Positions 33,745 to 42,780 of a DNA stretch of 64,000 nt are shown here, piece after piece. The notes beneath the pieces were generated by a model, which worked only from the letters and a program-made list of their open reading frames with translations, was not told where the DNA came from and ran no database searches. The position numbers were made by a program, and so were the translations under genes. How positions within the stretch are numbered: the stretch's first letter is position 1; the number at the start of each line of letters is the position of its first letter. The stretch spans positions 248,001 to 312,000 of the forward strand of contig NZ_AXAE01000005.1 of the NCBI RefSeq assembly GCF_000472705.1, written 5' to 3'. This stretch comes from Mesorhizobium erdmanii USDA 3471. Lineage in GTDB: Bacteria > Pseudomonadota > Alphaproteobacteria > Rhizobiales > Rhizobiaceae.

Positions 33745-33872
33745 GGGGCGAACTCCTGCCCGATCGGAAACTTTTAGTCCAGCCCGACCAGTGTGGGTTG
33801 GTCACGCAAGGGCTTTGAACGCCGCATTGAAACGGCTAGGGTCCTGCCGGCATTCTCGCCGAGGGGGCTTTC

Positions 33873-34889
33873 ATGCTGCGATATGTTCTGACCACCGTGC
33901 TGGCCCTGTCGGCGGCATCCGCATCGGCCAACGACTCGGTCGCCGAGCTCGGCACCGGCGGCCTGATCCTGTCGCGCAGCGATGCGGTCGCGATGCAAAG
34001 CGAGGACCTCTTCATCTCGCCCGAAAAGGTCACGGTCGACTACGTCTTCCACAACAACACCGACAAGGATGTCGACGCGATCGTCGCGTTCCCGTTGCCC
34101 GACATTTCGGGTAATCCCGAGGAGATGCCGGCTATCCCGGAAAACCAGCACGACAATTTCCTGGGCTTCGAGGTGACGATTGACGGCGTCGCGGCAAAGC
34201 CGCAACTCGAGCAGAAGGTGTTCGCGCTTGGCATCGACATCAGCGCCGATTTGAAGGCGCAGAATGTGCCGTTCAATCCGTTCGGCGACGCGGCCAAGGC
34301 GGCATTGGCAAAGCTGCCAAAGGCAGTGGCCGAGGACTGGGTCAACCGCGGCATCATCATCGAAGACACAGCCGATAATGGCGACGGCATGAAATCAGCT
34401 TATGCGCCATGGTGGCAGCTGCGCTCGACCTATTGGTGGCGCTCGACTTTTCCGGCCAACAAGGACGTCCGAGTCTCGCACCATTACAAGCCGAGCGTCG
34501 GCGGCACGTCATCGGTCAGTTTTTTCAGCGAGGGCCAGTTTCAAGGCTCGTACGCGGCCTACAAGACCCGCTATTGCATGGACGGCACGTTCGAGAACGC
34601 GGTGCGCAAGGCAGCGAAGGACAATGCCGACGGCTATCCCAAATTCTACGAAAGCCGCATCGCCTATATCCTGACCACCGGGGGCAACTGGGCGGCCGGC
34701 ACGATCGGCAAGTTCAAGCTGACCATCGACAAGGGCAACGCAAAAGCCCTGGTCTCGTTCTGTGGCGACAATGTCAAGAAGGTCGGGCCGACAACCTTCG
34801 AGATGACCGCCAACGATTTCTACCCGGAGCACGACATCGATATCCTGCTGCTCGAACCGTCGGACAACAATGGCGGGGACGCGAACTGA
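33873..34889 (+). CDS. DUF4424 domain secreted protein
   Basis: A 338-residue protein with a signal peptide (cleavage near ASASA before NDSVAEL). The mature part starts GTGGLILSRSDAVAMQSEDLFIS and holds a DUF4424 beta-rich domain, KVTVDYVFHNNTDKDVDAIVAFPLP. The central PWWQLRSTYWWRSTFPA and two Cys residues in the second half are visible. Function unknown, probably periplasmic. Its TGA overlaps the folA ATG by one base (TGATG), so both are co-transcribed. Confidence 0.8.
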   Translation: MLRYVLTTVLALSAASASANDSVAELGTGGLILSRSDAVAMQSEDLFISPEKVTVDYVFHNNTDKDVDAIVAFPLPDISGNPEEMPAIPENQHDNFLGFEVTIDGVAAKPQLEQKVFALGIDISADLKAQNVPFNPFGDAAKAALAKLPKAVAEDWVNRGIIIEDTADNGDGMKSAYAPWWQLRSTYWWRSTFPANKDVRVSHHYKPSVGGTSSVSFFSEGQFQGSYAAYKTRYCMDGTFENAVRKAAKDNADGYPKFYESRIAYILTTGGNWAAGTIGKFKLTIDKGNAKALVSFCGDNVKKVGPTTFEMTANDFYPEHDIDILLLEPSDNNGGDAN

Positions 34890-35407
34890 TGCATGTCGCG
34901 ATCTATGTCGCCATCGCCGAGAACGGCGTGATCGGGCGGGACGGGGGGCTGCCCTGGCGGCTGTCCACCGATCTCAAGCGTTTCAAGGCCGATACGATGG
35001 GCAAGCCCATCATCATGGGCCGCAAGACCTATGAAGGCATCGGCCGCCCGTTGCCGGGCCGGCTGAATATCGTCGTCACCCGCGACAAGGCCTGGCGCGC
35101 CGATGGCGTCGAAGTGGCGCATACGCTGGAGGCGGCAATTCAGCTGGCGACGGTGCGCGGACGCTGCATGACCGGCGTGGACGAGATCTGCGTCATCGGC
35201 GGCGCCGAGATCTATGCGCAGGCGCTGCCGCTGGCCGACCGGCTGCACGTCACGCATGTGCTGGCCACCGTCGAGGGCGACGCGCATTTCCCGCCGATCG
35301 ACCCTCAGACATGGCGCGTGGTCGGTTCGCAGGAGTTTCCGGCCGGGGAAAAGGACAGCCAAGCGACGCGCTATTCGGTTTACGAGCGCCGCCGCCAGAT
35401 ACATTGA
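34889..35407 (+). CDS. folA: Dihydrofolate reductase
   Basis: A 172-residue chromosomal DHFR. VAIAENGVIGRDGGLPWRLSTD holds the substrate-site loop with the catalytic Asp equivalent, followed by GKPIIMGRKTYEGIGRPLPGR and the NADPH motif CVIGGAEIYAQAL. It reduces the dihydrofolate produced by ThyA. Start codon overlaps the DUF4424 stop. Target of trimethoprim. Confidence 0.95.
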   Translation: MHVAIYVAIAENGVIGRDGGLPWRLSTDLKRFKADTMGKPIIMGRKTYEGIGRPLPGRLNIVVTRDKAWRADGVEVAHTLEAAIQLATVRGRCMTGVDEICVIGGAEIYAQALPLADRLHVTHVLATVEGDAHFPPIDPQTWRVVGSQEFPAGEKDSQATRYSVYERRRQIH

Positions 35408-35575
35408 TAGACAAAAAGTGCATTGAAGGACGACAAAGGGTCGCTACCGGCCCAAAACGGATGAACTCGGCGGCGCATCGCGTTGAAAGCGTGCCATGGC
35501 GTCCCTATAGAAGAACGACACTGGATTTGCGCCGTAACTCCGGCGCTTGAGGGAATTCCAAGCGAAAGGACATTC

Positions 35576-36691
35576 ATGCCCTGGAACGACAAGAGTGGTG
35601 GAGGCGGCGGCCCGTGGGGCGGCGGCGGTAACAATCAGGGACCCTGGGGGCAGGGGCCGAAGGGGCCAAGCGGCCCGCAGGGGTCGCCTCCCGACCTCGA
35701 AGACATCATCCGCCGCGGCCAGGACCGGCTGCGGCGCGCGCTGCCCGGTGGCGGCGGCGCCAGCCCGGCGGTGTTCGGGTTGATCGGCGCGGTGCTGGTC
35801 GTTCTCTGGGCATTCCAGGCGGTCTATACGGTGCAGCCCGACGAGGTCGCGGTCGAACTGCGCTTCGGCAAGCCGAAGCCCGAACTCTCCCAGCCAGGCC
35901 TGCATTTCCATTGGTGGCCGCTTGAAACCGTCGAGACGGCTAAGATTTCCGAGCAGCTCGTCGACATTGGCGGCGGCAACACCAGCGGCAACGGCCTGAT
36001 GCTGTCGGGCGACCAGAACATCGTCAACGTGCAGTTTTCGGTGGCTTATCAGGTCTCCGATCCGCGCGCCTATCTGTTCGATGTCTCCGACCCGGACGGC
36101 ATGCTGCGGCAGGTTGCCGAAAGCGCCATGCGAGAAGCCGTCGGCCGCCGGCCGGCACAGGACATCTTTCGCGATGACCGCCAGGGCATAGCGGCCTCGG
36201 TGCGCGAGATCATCCAGACGACGCTGGACGGCTACAAGGCCGGCCTCAACATCAACGCCGTCTCCATCGAGGATGCGGCTCCGCCGCGCGAAGTCGCTGA
36301 TGCGTTCGACGAGGTGCAGCGCGCCGAGCAGGACGAGGACAAGTTCGTCGAGCAGGCCAACCAGTATTCCAACCAGAAGCTTGGCCAGGCGCGCGGCGAG
36401 GCGGCACAGATCCGCGAAGACGCCGCCGCCTACAAGAACCGCGTGGTGCAGGAAGCCGAAGGTGAAGCCCAGCGCTTCATTTCGGTCTATGACGAATATG
36501 CCAAGGCACCCGACGTCACGCGCAAACGCCTTTATCTGGAAACCATGGAGAAGGTTCTGAAGGACTCGAGCAAGGTCATCGTCGAGCAGGGCAACGGACA
36601 AGGTGTCGTGCCTTATCTGCCGCTGCCGGCGTTGCAGCCGAAACCGCCGGCCGCGGCCGCGCCTGCCGCGAACACGGGAGCTGCACAATGA
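35576..36691 (+). CDS. hflK: FtsH protease activity modulator HflK
   Basis: A 371-residue membrane protein. The N-terminal 60 residues are Gly/Pro-rich, as in HflK. One transmembrane helix (about 65-85, FGLIGAVLVVLWAFQAVYTV) leads to an SPFH/band-7 domain, QPDEVAVELRFGKP and QPGLHFHWWPLETV. A helical tail (QLGQARGEAAQIREDA-like) follows. With HflC it forms the cage around FtsH. AAAGGA precedes the ATG; it overlaps hflC by 4 bp. Confidence 0.95.
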   Translation: MPWNDKSGGGGGPWGGGGNNQGPWGQGPKGPSGPQGSPPDLEDIIRRGQDRLRRALPGGGGASPAVFGLIGAVLVVLWAFQAVYTVQPDEVAVELRFGKPKPELSQPGLHFHWWPLETVETAKISEQLVDIGGGNTSGNGLMLSGDQNIVNVQFSVAYQVSDPRAYLFDVSDPDGMLRQVAESAMREAVGRRPAQDIFRDDRQGIAASVREIIQTTLDGYKAGLNINAVSIEDAAPPREVADAFDEVQRAEQDEDKFVEQANQYSNQKLGQARGEAAQIREDAAAYKNRVVQEAEGEAQRFISVYDEYAKAPDVTRKRLYLETMEKVLKDSSKVIVEQGNGQGVVPYLPLPALQPKPPAAAAPAANTGAAQ

Positions 36692-37662
36692 TGGCCAACC
36701 GTCTTCCCATCTTCGTCGTCATCGCGGCGGTCATCCTCTTCCTGATCTATTCCTCGGTCTTCGTGGTCAATGCCCGCCAGCAGGCGTTGGTGCTGCGCTT
36801 CGGCGAGATCGTCGACGTCAAGAGTGAGCCCGGCATCTACTTCAAGGCGCCGTTCTCGTTCTTCGACGCCGATACGGTGCAACTGATCGAGAACAGGGTG
36901 CTGCGTTTCGATCTCGACAACATCCGTGTGCAGGTGTCGGGCGGCAAGTTCTATGAGGTCGACGCATTCATCGCCTACCGCATCTCGGATCCACGCGTCT
37001 TCCGTGCAGCCGTGTCTGGCAGCATCGATCTGGCCGAACAGCGGCTGCGCACACGTCTCGACGCTGCCTTGCGCCGTGTCTACGGTCTGCGCGACTTCGA
37101 GGCGGCGCTCTCGGAAGAGCGCGCTGTGATGATGCGCGAAGTGCGCGATCAGCTGCGGCCCGACGCCACGTCGCTCGGCCTGCAGATCGAGGATGTCCGC
37201 ATCCGCCGCACCGACCTCACGGCCGAGGTTTCTCAGCAGACCTACGACCGCATGAAGGCCGAACGTCTGGCCGAGGCCGCTCGGCTTCGGGCACGCGGCA
37301 ACGAGGCGGCCCAGCGCATTACGGCACGCGCCGATCGCGAAGTGGTCGAGATCGTTGCCGAAGCGCAGAAGGAGTCCGAGATCCTGCGCGGCGAGGGCGA
37401 AGCCCAGCGCAGTGCGACCTTCGCCGACGCCTACAAGCGCGACCCGGCCTTCTTCGATTTCTACCGGTCGATGAATGCCTATGGCACGGCGCTGGACAAC
37501 ACTGGGACGACCATGGTGCTGTCGCCGAGTTCGGAGTTCTTCCGTTTCTTCCGTGATCCGGACGGCAAGGAAGGGCCGGCCAAACCGACGCCCGCTGCGC
37601 CCGTCGCTCCAGCGGCGGCGCCTGCCGCGCCGGCGACACAACCTAGCACCGGCCAGCAATAG
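36688..37662 (+). CDS. hflC: Protease modulator HflC
   Basis: A 324-residue SPFH-family partner of HflK. N-terminal helix LPIFVVIAAVILFLIYSSVFVV, then RQQALVLRFGEIVDVKSEPGIYFKAP (band-7 start), and a long C-terminal coiled coil with RMKAERLAEAARLRARGNE. The Ala/Pro-rich tail is longer than in E. coli. Translationally coupled to hflK. Confidence 0.95.
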   Translation: MMANRLPIFVVIAAVILFLIYSSVFVVNARQQALVLRFGEIVDVKSEPGIYFKAPFSFFDADTVQLIENRVLRFDLDNIRVQVSGGKFYEVDAFIAYRISDPRVFRAAVSGSIDLAEQRLRTRLDAALRRVYGLRDFEAALSEERAVMMREVRDQLRPDATSLGLQIEDVRIRRTDLTAEVSQQTYDRMKAERLAEAARLRARGNEAAQRITARADREVVEIVAEAQKESEILRGEGEAQRSATFADAYKRDPAFFDFYRSMNAYGTALDNTGTTMVLSPSSEFFRFFRDPDGKEGPAKPTPAAPVAPAAAPAAPATQPSTGQQ

Positions 37663-37665
37663 CCG

Positions 37666-37854
37666 GTGCAAGATTTCTTCGCGGCGATAGGCCTGGTCCT
37701 CGTGATAGAGGGCCTGGTCTATGGCGGCTTTCCGAGCTTGGCGAGGAAACTCGCGAGCGAGGTGCTGTCGATGCCGGAGAATGCGTTGCGGATCGCCGGG
37801 CTGGTCGCGATCGGCGTCGGTGTCGGCATCGTCTGGCTGGTCCGGGGCGCATGA
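37666..37854 (+). CDS. DUF2065 family small membrane protein
   Basis: A 62-residue protein with two hydrophobic helices (DFFAAIGLVLVIEGLVYGGF and RIAGLVAIGVGVGIVWLV), the DUF2065 pattern. It begins at a GTG 3 bp after hflC. The position between hflC and degP or in other hfl operons is common; function unknown. Confidence 0.85.
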   Translation: MQDFFAAIGLVLVIEGLVYGGFPSLARKLASEVLSMPENALRIAGLVAIGVGVGIVWLVRGA

Positions 37855-38004
37855 GAACGCTATGTTTTGATCTCCGGCATAATGAAGGATTTATCCTCAG
37901 CCGGTAGTCGTAGCCGCAAACGTGCCGTATTTTTTGCCAACATGGCGCAACGCGGTGTTTTCGCCGTAGCGCTTTCTCTCTAGGAAAGACCGGGAGGCTT
38001 CTCG

Positions 38005-39519
38005 ATGACATCCACATCCATTTTGCGCGCGGCACGGCGGACGTTCATCGCCGGTACGGCGGCGCTTCTTGTCGGCGCGGCTGCCGTCCCGTCCTTCACG
38101 CCGCCGGCCTTCGCCGCCGATGGGCCTGCGTCGGTGGCCGATCTGGCGGAGCGTGTGCTCGGCGCGGTGGTCAACATCTCGACCTCGCAGACCGTGAAGG
38201 GCACGGAAGGCCCAGGCGCGGTGCCGATGCCGCAGCTGCCCGAAGGTTCGCCGTTCCAGGATTTCTTCGATGATTTCTTCAAGAACAAAGGCGGCGACAA
38301 GGATGCCGGCTCGCAGAAGGTCCAGTCGCTGGGCTCCGGCTTCGTCATCGACGCCGAGCAAGGCATCGTCGTCACCAACAACCACGTGATCGCGGACGCC
38401 GACGACATCGAGGTCAATTTCTCCGATGGCGTCACCTTGAAGGCGACGCTGGTCGGCACCGACACCAAGACCGATGTCGCGGTGCTGAAGGTCGATCCGA
38501 AAGGCCACAAGCTGACAGCGGTGAAGTTCGGTGATTCCACCAAGATGCGCGTCGGCGACTGGGTGATGGCGGTCGGCAATCCGTTCGGCCTTGGCGGCAC
38601 GGTTACGGTCGGCATCGTCTCGGCCCGCAACCGCGACATCAACTCCGGTCCCTATGATGACTTCATTCAGACCGATGCGGCGATCAATCGCGGCAATTCG
38701 GGCGGACCGCTGTTCAACAGCGCTGGTGAAGTTATCGGCATGAACACGGCGATCATTTCGCCGTCCGGCGGTTCGATCGGCATCGGCTTCTCCATTCCCT
38801 CGCAGCTCGCCTCGGGCGTCGTCGACCAGTTGCGCCAGTATGGCGAGACACGCCGCGGCTGGCTCGGCGTGCGTATCCAGCCGGTGACGGACGACATCGC
38901 CGAGAGCCTCGGCATGGCGACCGCCAAGGGCGCGCTGGTGGCCGGCGTCATCAAGGGCGGACCGGTCGACAACGGCACCATCCAGGCGGGCGACGTCATC
39001 CTCAAGTTCGACGGCAAGGACATCCATGAAATGCGCGACCTGCCGCGTGTCGTTGCCGAAAGCCCGGTCGGCAAGGCGGTCGACGTGCTGATCGTGCGCA
39101 AGGGCGTCGAGCAGACGGTAAAGGTGACGCTCGGCCGGCTCGAAGATGGCGAGAAGCTCGCCAGTGGCGAGAATGGCAACACGGACCAGCAAAAGGGCGA
39201 CAAGGCACCGGCGGTCTCGACCGCTTCGGTGCTCGGCATGACCGTCGGCGAACTGAATGACGAGACGCGCAAGAAGTTCAGCATCGCCGCCGATGTCTCC
39301 GGCGTCGTCGTCACCGATGTGGCCAAGGACTCGGCCGCCGCCGAACGTGGTATCCAGCCCGGCGAAGTGATCACCGAAATCGCGCAGGAATCGGTCGCCA
39401 CGCCCAAGGATGTCATGGACAGGATAGGCGCGCTGAAGGAGCAGGGCCGTAAGAACGCGCTCCTGATGCTGGCCTCGAAGACCGGCGAGTTGCGCTTCGT
39501 AACGATCCGGATGGATTGA
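38005..39519 (+). CDS. degP: DegP/HtrA family periplasmic serine protease (Do)
   Basis: A 504-residue DegP. The signal peptide ends near PAFA before ADGPASVADLA. The protease domain has H127 (TNNHVIADAD), D157 (TDVAVLKV) and S232 (NRGNSGGPLFN). Two PDZ domains (about 285-375 and 410-500) follow. It degrades or refolds misfolded envelope proteins. GGGAGG precedes the ATG. Confidence 0.95.
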   Translation: MTSTSILRAARRTFIAGTAALLVGAAAVPSFTPPAFAADGPASVADLAERVLGAVVNISTSQTVKGTEGPGAVPMPQLPEGSPFQDFFDDFFKNKGGDKDAGSQKVQSLGSGFVIDAEQGIVVTNNHVIADADDIEVNFSDGVTLKATLVGTDTKTDVAVLKVDPKGHKLTAVKFGDSTKMRVGDWVMAVGNPFGLGGTVTVGIVSARNRDINSGPYDDFIQTDAAINRGNSGGPLFNSAGEVIGMNTAIISPSGGSIGIGFSIPSQLASGVVDQLRQYGETRRGWLGVRIQPVTDDIAESLGMATAKGALVAGVIKGGPVDNGTIQAGDVILKFDGKDIHEMRDLPRVVAESPVGKAVDVLIVRKGVEQTVKVTLGRLEDGEKLASGENGNTDQQKGDKAPAVSTASVLGMTVGELNDETRKKFSIAADVSGVVVTDVAKDSAAAERGIQPGEVITEIAQESVATPKDVMDRIGALKEQGRKNALLMLASKTGELRFVTIRMD

Positions 39520-39537
39520 GCGAACAGGCATGTTGTA

Positions 39538-39553
39538 ACATCCCATGGGATGT
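39538..39553. promoter_or_regulatory. Operator-like palindrome before the PIN toxin gene
   Basis: Perfect 16-bp palindrome ACATCCCATGGGATGT. It abuts a -10-like TACTAT (39553-39558), 14 bp before the toxin GTG. Size and position fit autoregulation by the RHH antitoxin. Confidence 0.65.
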
Positions 39554-39566
39554 ACTATTTTGACTT

Positions 39567-39992
39567 GTGAAGCGGATCGTACTGGATACAAACGTTCTGA
39601 CGGCAGGTTTGCGAAGCAGGAATGGCGCATCGTTTGCCATCCTGCAATTGGTTGCGGATCAACAGATTTGCCCATTGGTGACGACAGCGCTGTTTCTTGA
39701 ATACGAGACCGTACTGACCAGACCCGAGCAGATGGCAGCTCACGGATTGTCCACCGCGGATCTCGATCGCTTGCTTGCTGGCTTCGCCACTTTGGCGGCG
39801 CCTGTCGAGTTACACTTTCTTTGGCGCCCGCAGTTGAGCGATCCGAAGGATGAGATGGTGCTTGAAGCTGCCATCAACGGTCGAGCAGATGCGCTGGTGA
39901 CTCACAATCGCCGGGATTTTTCCGCCGTGGCAGGCCGGTTCGACGTTCGAGTTGTAAGCCCGGCCGAGTTTCTGGAAGGACTTCGAACATGA
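39567..39992 (+). CDS. PIN-domain toxin of a type II toxin-antitoxin pair
   Basis: A 141-residue PIN ribonuclease of the COG1569 type. Acidic residues are D7 (RIVLDTNVLTAGL), E45/E47 in LEYETVL, D95 in DPKDEMVLEAA and D117 in THNRRDF. It starts at GTG with no Shine-Dalgarno; the -10-like box only 9 bp upstream suggests a leaderless transcript. It overlaps the antitoxin start as ATGA, giving toxin-first order. Confidence 0.88.
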   Translation: MKRIVLDTNVLTAGLRSRNGASFAILQLVADQQICPLVTTALFLEYETVLTRPEQMAAHGLSTADLDRLLAGFATLAAPVELHFLWRPQLSDPKDEMVLEAAINGRADALVTHNRRDFSAVAGRFDVRVVSPAEFLEGLRT

Positions 39993-40249
39993 GCAAGGCG
40001 ACTTATCCGTTGAAACTCCCACTGTCGGTCAAGGAAGCAGCAGCGCGCTTCGCGAAGGCTGATGGCGTGTCGCTCAATCAATGGATTGCATCGGCTGTGG
40101 CACAGAAGGTAGGGGCAATGGAAACGGCAGCCGCCTTCTTGCGTCGCCGGGCTGGTAATGCGTCAACCGGCGATTTCGCACAGATGCTTGAGCAGGTCGC
40201 AGACAGGTCGCCGCAACCCGGCGACGAGCTTCCACCTGACAGGCACTGA
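39989..40249 (+). CDS. Ribbon-helix-helix antitoxin
   Basis: An 86-residue protein. Its N-terminal YPLKLPLSVKEAAARFAKADGVSLNQWI resembles HicB/CopG-type RHH domains with the strand and first helix. The C-terminal part is disordered and probably wraps the PIN active site. Its stop abuts that of the convergent GNAT gene (TGATCA). Confidence 0.82.
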   Translation: MSKATYPLKLPLSVKEAAARFAKADGVSLNQWIASAVAQKVGAMETAAAFLRRRAGNASTGDFAQMLEQVADRSPQPGDELPPDRH

Positions 40250-40813
40250 TCAGCGACGAACCCCCCGCCAATCCGCTGCAGCGAGACGGTAGAGCACATG
40301 CCGCTTGAGCTTCGGATGGCTGTCAGGAATGGCGGGATGGTCGAAGTCGGCCGAGGGATCGGCTGTCATTCCGAGGCGTTTCATGACGGCGGTCGAGCGG
40401 TGGTTTTCCGCGACGGCGAAGGAGACGATCTCGTCGACGGCCAATGTCTCGAAGCCGTAGGCCAGCCAGGCTTCAGAAGCTTCGGTGACGTAGCCCTTCC
40501 CCCAGAATTCGGGCGCCAGCCGCCAGCCGATCTCGATCGTGCCGGCCGGAAGGACGTCGATATCCTCTGTTCCCGATAGCCCGACAAAGCCGATGCACTC
40601 GCCCGTGGCGGCAATTTCGGCTGCGGCAAAGCCATAGGCGTCCTTATCGATCCAGGCGCGGACCTCGTCCATCTTGGCGTCAGCGGCGGCACGGTCGCGA
40701 CGGAACGGGAAGAATTCCATGACACGGTCATCGGAATTGATGCGATGGAAGAGCTCGCGGTCGCGCTCTTCCCAGTTACGCAGGATGAGGCGCTCGGTTC
40801 GCATGGGTTTCAT
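40250..40813 (-). CDS. GNAT family N-acetyltransferase (RimJ/RimL type)
   Basis: A 187-residue acetyltransferase beginning TERLILRNWEERDRELFHRIN, the RimJ/RimL-like start. The acetyl-CoA loop is GWRLAPEFWGKGYVTEAS and NHRSTAVMKRLGM is the C-terminal signature. Substrate unknown. Its ATG overlaps the serB stop (ATGA), so it is the second gene of a serB operon. Confidence 0.88.
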   Translation of the reverse strand: MKPMRTERLILRNWEERDRELFHRINSDDRVMEFFPFRRDRAAADAKMDEVRAWIDKDAYGFAAAEIAATGECIGFVGLSGTEDIDVLPAGTIEIGWRLAPEFWGKGYVTEASEAWLAYGFETLAVDEIVSFAVAENHRSTAVMKRLGMTADPSADFDHPAIPDSHPKLKRHVLYRLAAADWRGVRR

Positions 40814-41697
40814 TGGACGATTTCCTCACTCCGGTAGCCCTGAAGGTAGAGCAATGCGGTGAGGTCGCCATGGTCGATGCGAACCTTTGCCTGCGCCGCC
40901 ACGGTCGGCTTGGCATGCAGCGCCACACCAGTGCCGGCGAGGCGGATCATGTCGAGATCATTGGCGCCGTCGCCGACCGCGATGGCATCGTCCGGCGTCA
41001 ATCCAAGACGCGCCGAAATCCCGATCAGAGCGTCAGCCTTGGCGGCGCGGCCGAGGATCGGTTCGCCGACCAGGCCGGTGAAGCGTCCGTCCTGTTCGAG
41101 CAGACGATTGGCGCGGTTTTCCTGAAAGCCCAGCATGGCGGCGATGCGCGTCGTGAAGACCTCGAAGCCGCCCGAGACCAGGGCCGTCCAGGCGCCGTTG
41201 GCGCGCATGGTCCGGACCAGTGCGCGGCCGCCCGCAGCCAATGTCAGCCGGTTGGCAACGATGCGGTCGACGACGGCGGCATCGAGCCCCTTCAACAGCG
41301 CGACGCGCTCGCGCAGCGCCGGCTCGAAGGCGATCTCGCCATTCATGGAACGCGCGGTGATGGCCGCAACGCGATCCTTGACGCCGATCTCGTCGGCCAG
41401 TTCGTCGATGCATTCCTGGTCGATCATGGTCGAATCCATGTCGGCGATGAGGATTTTCTTGCGACGCGTCTCGGTCTGCTGGACGATGACGTCGACCGGC
41501 TCCGTGGCCAGTGCGGCGCGCAGGGCATTCGTTATATCGGCGGGGTCGGCCTCTTGCGGCAAGGCAAGATCGCAGGCAATGCCTTCGGCCAGCCAGACGA
41601 CAGTGCTTGCGCCGACGGACCGTGAGGCCATAGTCGCAAGCGACGGCGACAGAGCGCGGTCGGCGGGACGGGAAACAAGCGTGGCAATGAGCGGCAT
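40810..41697 (-). CDS. serB: Phosphoserine phosphatase
   Basis: A 295-residue HAD phosphatase: ILIADMDSTMIDQECIDELAD holds the nucleophile Asp motif, VSGGFEVFTTRIA motif II, and AVGDGANDLDMIRLAGTGVALHAKP motif III. An N-terminal ACT-like segment (about 1-75) is present. It makes L-serine from phosphoserine. The ATG at 41697 lies within the first codons of miaA on the other strand. Confidence 0.94.
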   Translation of the reverse strand: MPLIATLVSRPADRALSPSLATMASRSVGASTVVWLAEGIACDLALPQEADPADITNALRAALATEPVDVIVQQTETRRKKILIADMDSTMIDQECIDELADEIGVKDRVAAITARSMNGEIAFEPALRERVALLKGLDAAVVDRIVANRLTLAAGGRALVRTMRANGAWTALVSGGFEVFTTRIAAMLGFQENRANRLLEQDGRFTGLVGEPILGRAAKADALIGISARLGLTPDDAIAVGDGANDLDMIRLAGTGVALHAKPTVAAQAKVRIDHGDLTALLYLQGYRSEEIVQ

Positions 41698-42676
41698 GGA
41701 GAATTCCGGCGCGGATGCGGGCGAAGGCCGCGTGAAGAACGCGATCCTGATAGCCGGGCCGACCGCCAGCGGCAAGTCGGCACTGGCGCTCGATCTCGCC
41801 GAACGCACAGGCGGCGTGATCGTCAACACCGATTCCATGCAGGGCTATTCGGTCCTCGATGTGCTGACCGCCCGGCCGGAGGCGGCTGACCTCGCTCGGG
41901 TGCCGCATTTTCTCTACGGCCATGTCCATCCCGCTACCGCCTATTCGACCGGCGCATGGCTGCGCGATGTGATGAAACTCATTGACGACGGCACGTTTTT
42001 CGACCGGCCTGACGGAACGCTGTCGCGTCGGCCGGTCTTCGTCGGTGGCACCGGGCTCTACTTTCGCGCGCTGGCCGAGGGTATTTCGGAAATGCCCGAC
42101 ATTCCACCGCGCATCCGCGACCGCTGGCGCTACGAGTTGAAAGAGCAAGGCGCGGTCAAGCTGCACGCCCTTTTGCTGCGCGAGGATTCGAAGGCCGCCA
42201 TGCAGTTGAAGCCAACCGACAGCCAGCGGATCGTGCGGGCGCTCGAGGTGCTGGATGCCTCCGGGCGATCGATCCTGGAATGGCAGGCAGAGCGCGGCCG
42301 GCCGCTCATCGACAGGCAGACGGCGCGTTTCCTCGTCATCGAGCCGGACCGGGCCGCGCTGGTCGATCGCATCGAGCGGCGCTTCGACCAGATGCTGGAC
42401 AAGGGCGCGCTGGAGGAGGTCAGGGAAATAGCGGCCCTTCGCCTCGATCCGGATCTGCCTGCGATGAAGGCGATCGGCGTTCGTGAACTGCAGGCCGCGA
42501 TGGCCGGACAGCTGGGCTTTCCCGAAGCGATCGAGCGCGCCAAGATCGCAACCCGGCAATATGCCAAGCGGCAGTCGACCTGGTTTCGGCATCAGCTGGG
42601 GCCAGAATGGCAAAGGCTGCGCGCGGGTGACGATCTCGAAACCACGATCCAAACACTTGTTGCTAATGCAACTTAA
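41687..42676 (+). CDS. miaA: tRNA dimethylallyltransferase
   Basis: A 329-residue MiaA, transferring dimethylallyl to A37 of tRNAs reading UNN codons. P-loop AGPTASGKSALALDLAERTG, then IVNTDSMQGYSVLDVLTARP, VPHFLYG, VGGTGLYFRALAEG and the C-terminal AIGVRELQAAMAG and RQYAKRQSTWFRHQ. Start candidates are ATG 41687 and ATG 41696; both overlap the start of serB, which is transcribed the other way. Confidence 0.94.
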   Translation: MSGMENSGADAGEGRVKNAILIAGPTASGKSALALDLAERTGGVIVNTDSMQGYSVLDVLTARPEAADLARVPHFLYGHVHPATAYSTGAWLRDVMKLIDDGTFFDRPDGTLSRRPVFVGGTGLYFRALAEGISEMPDIPPRIRDRWRYELKEQGAVKLHALLLREDSKAAMQLKPTDSQRIVRALEVLDASGRSILEWQAERGRPLIDRQTARFLVIEPDRAALVDRIERRFDQMLDKGALEEVREIAALRLDPDLPAMKAIGVRELQAAMAGQLGFPEAIERAKIATRQYAKRQSTWFRHQLGPEWQRLRAGDDLETTIQTLVANAT

Positions 42677-42780
42677 AAAGTTGACCTTGAGGGAAGGGTT
42701 CCCGCCGAAGTTGTCGGATTAACGCTCCGTAAGGCGGCCCGTGCCATAAGGTCGATGGGCACATTTCCATTGGGGAGCAG

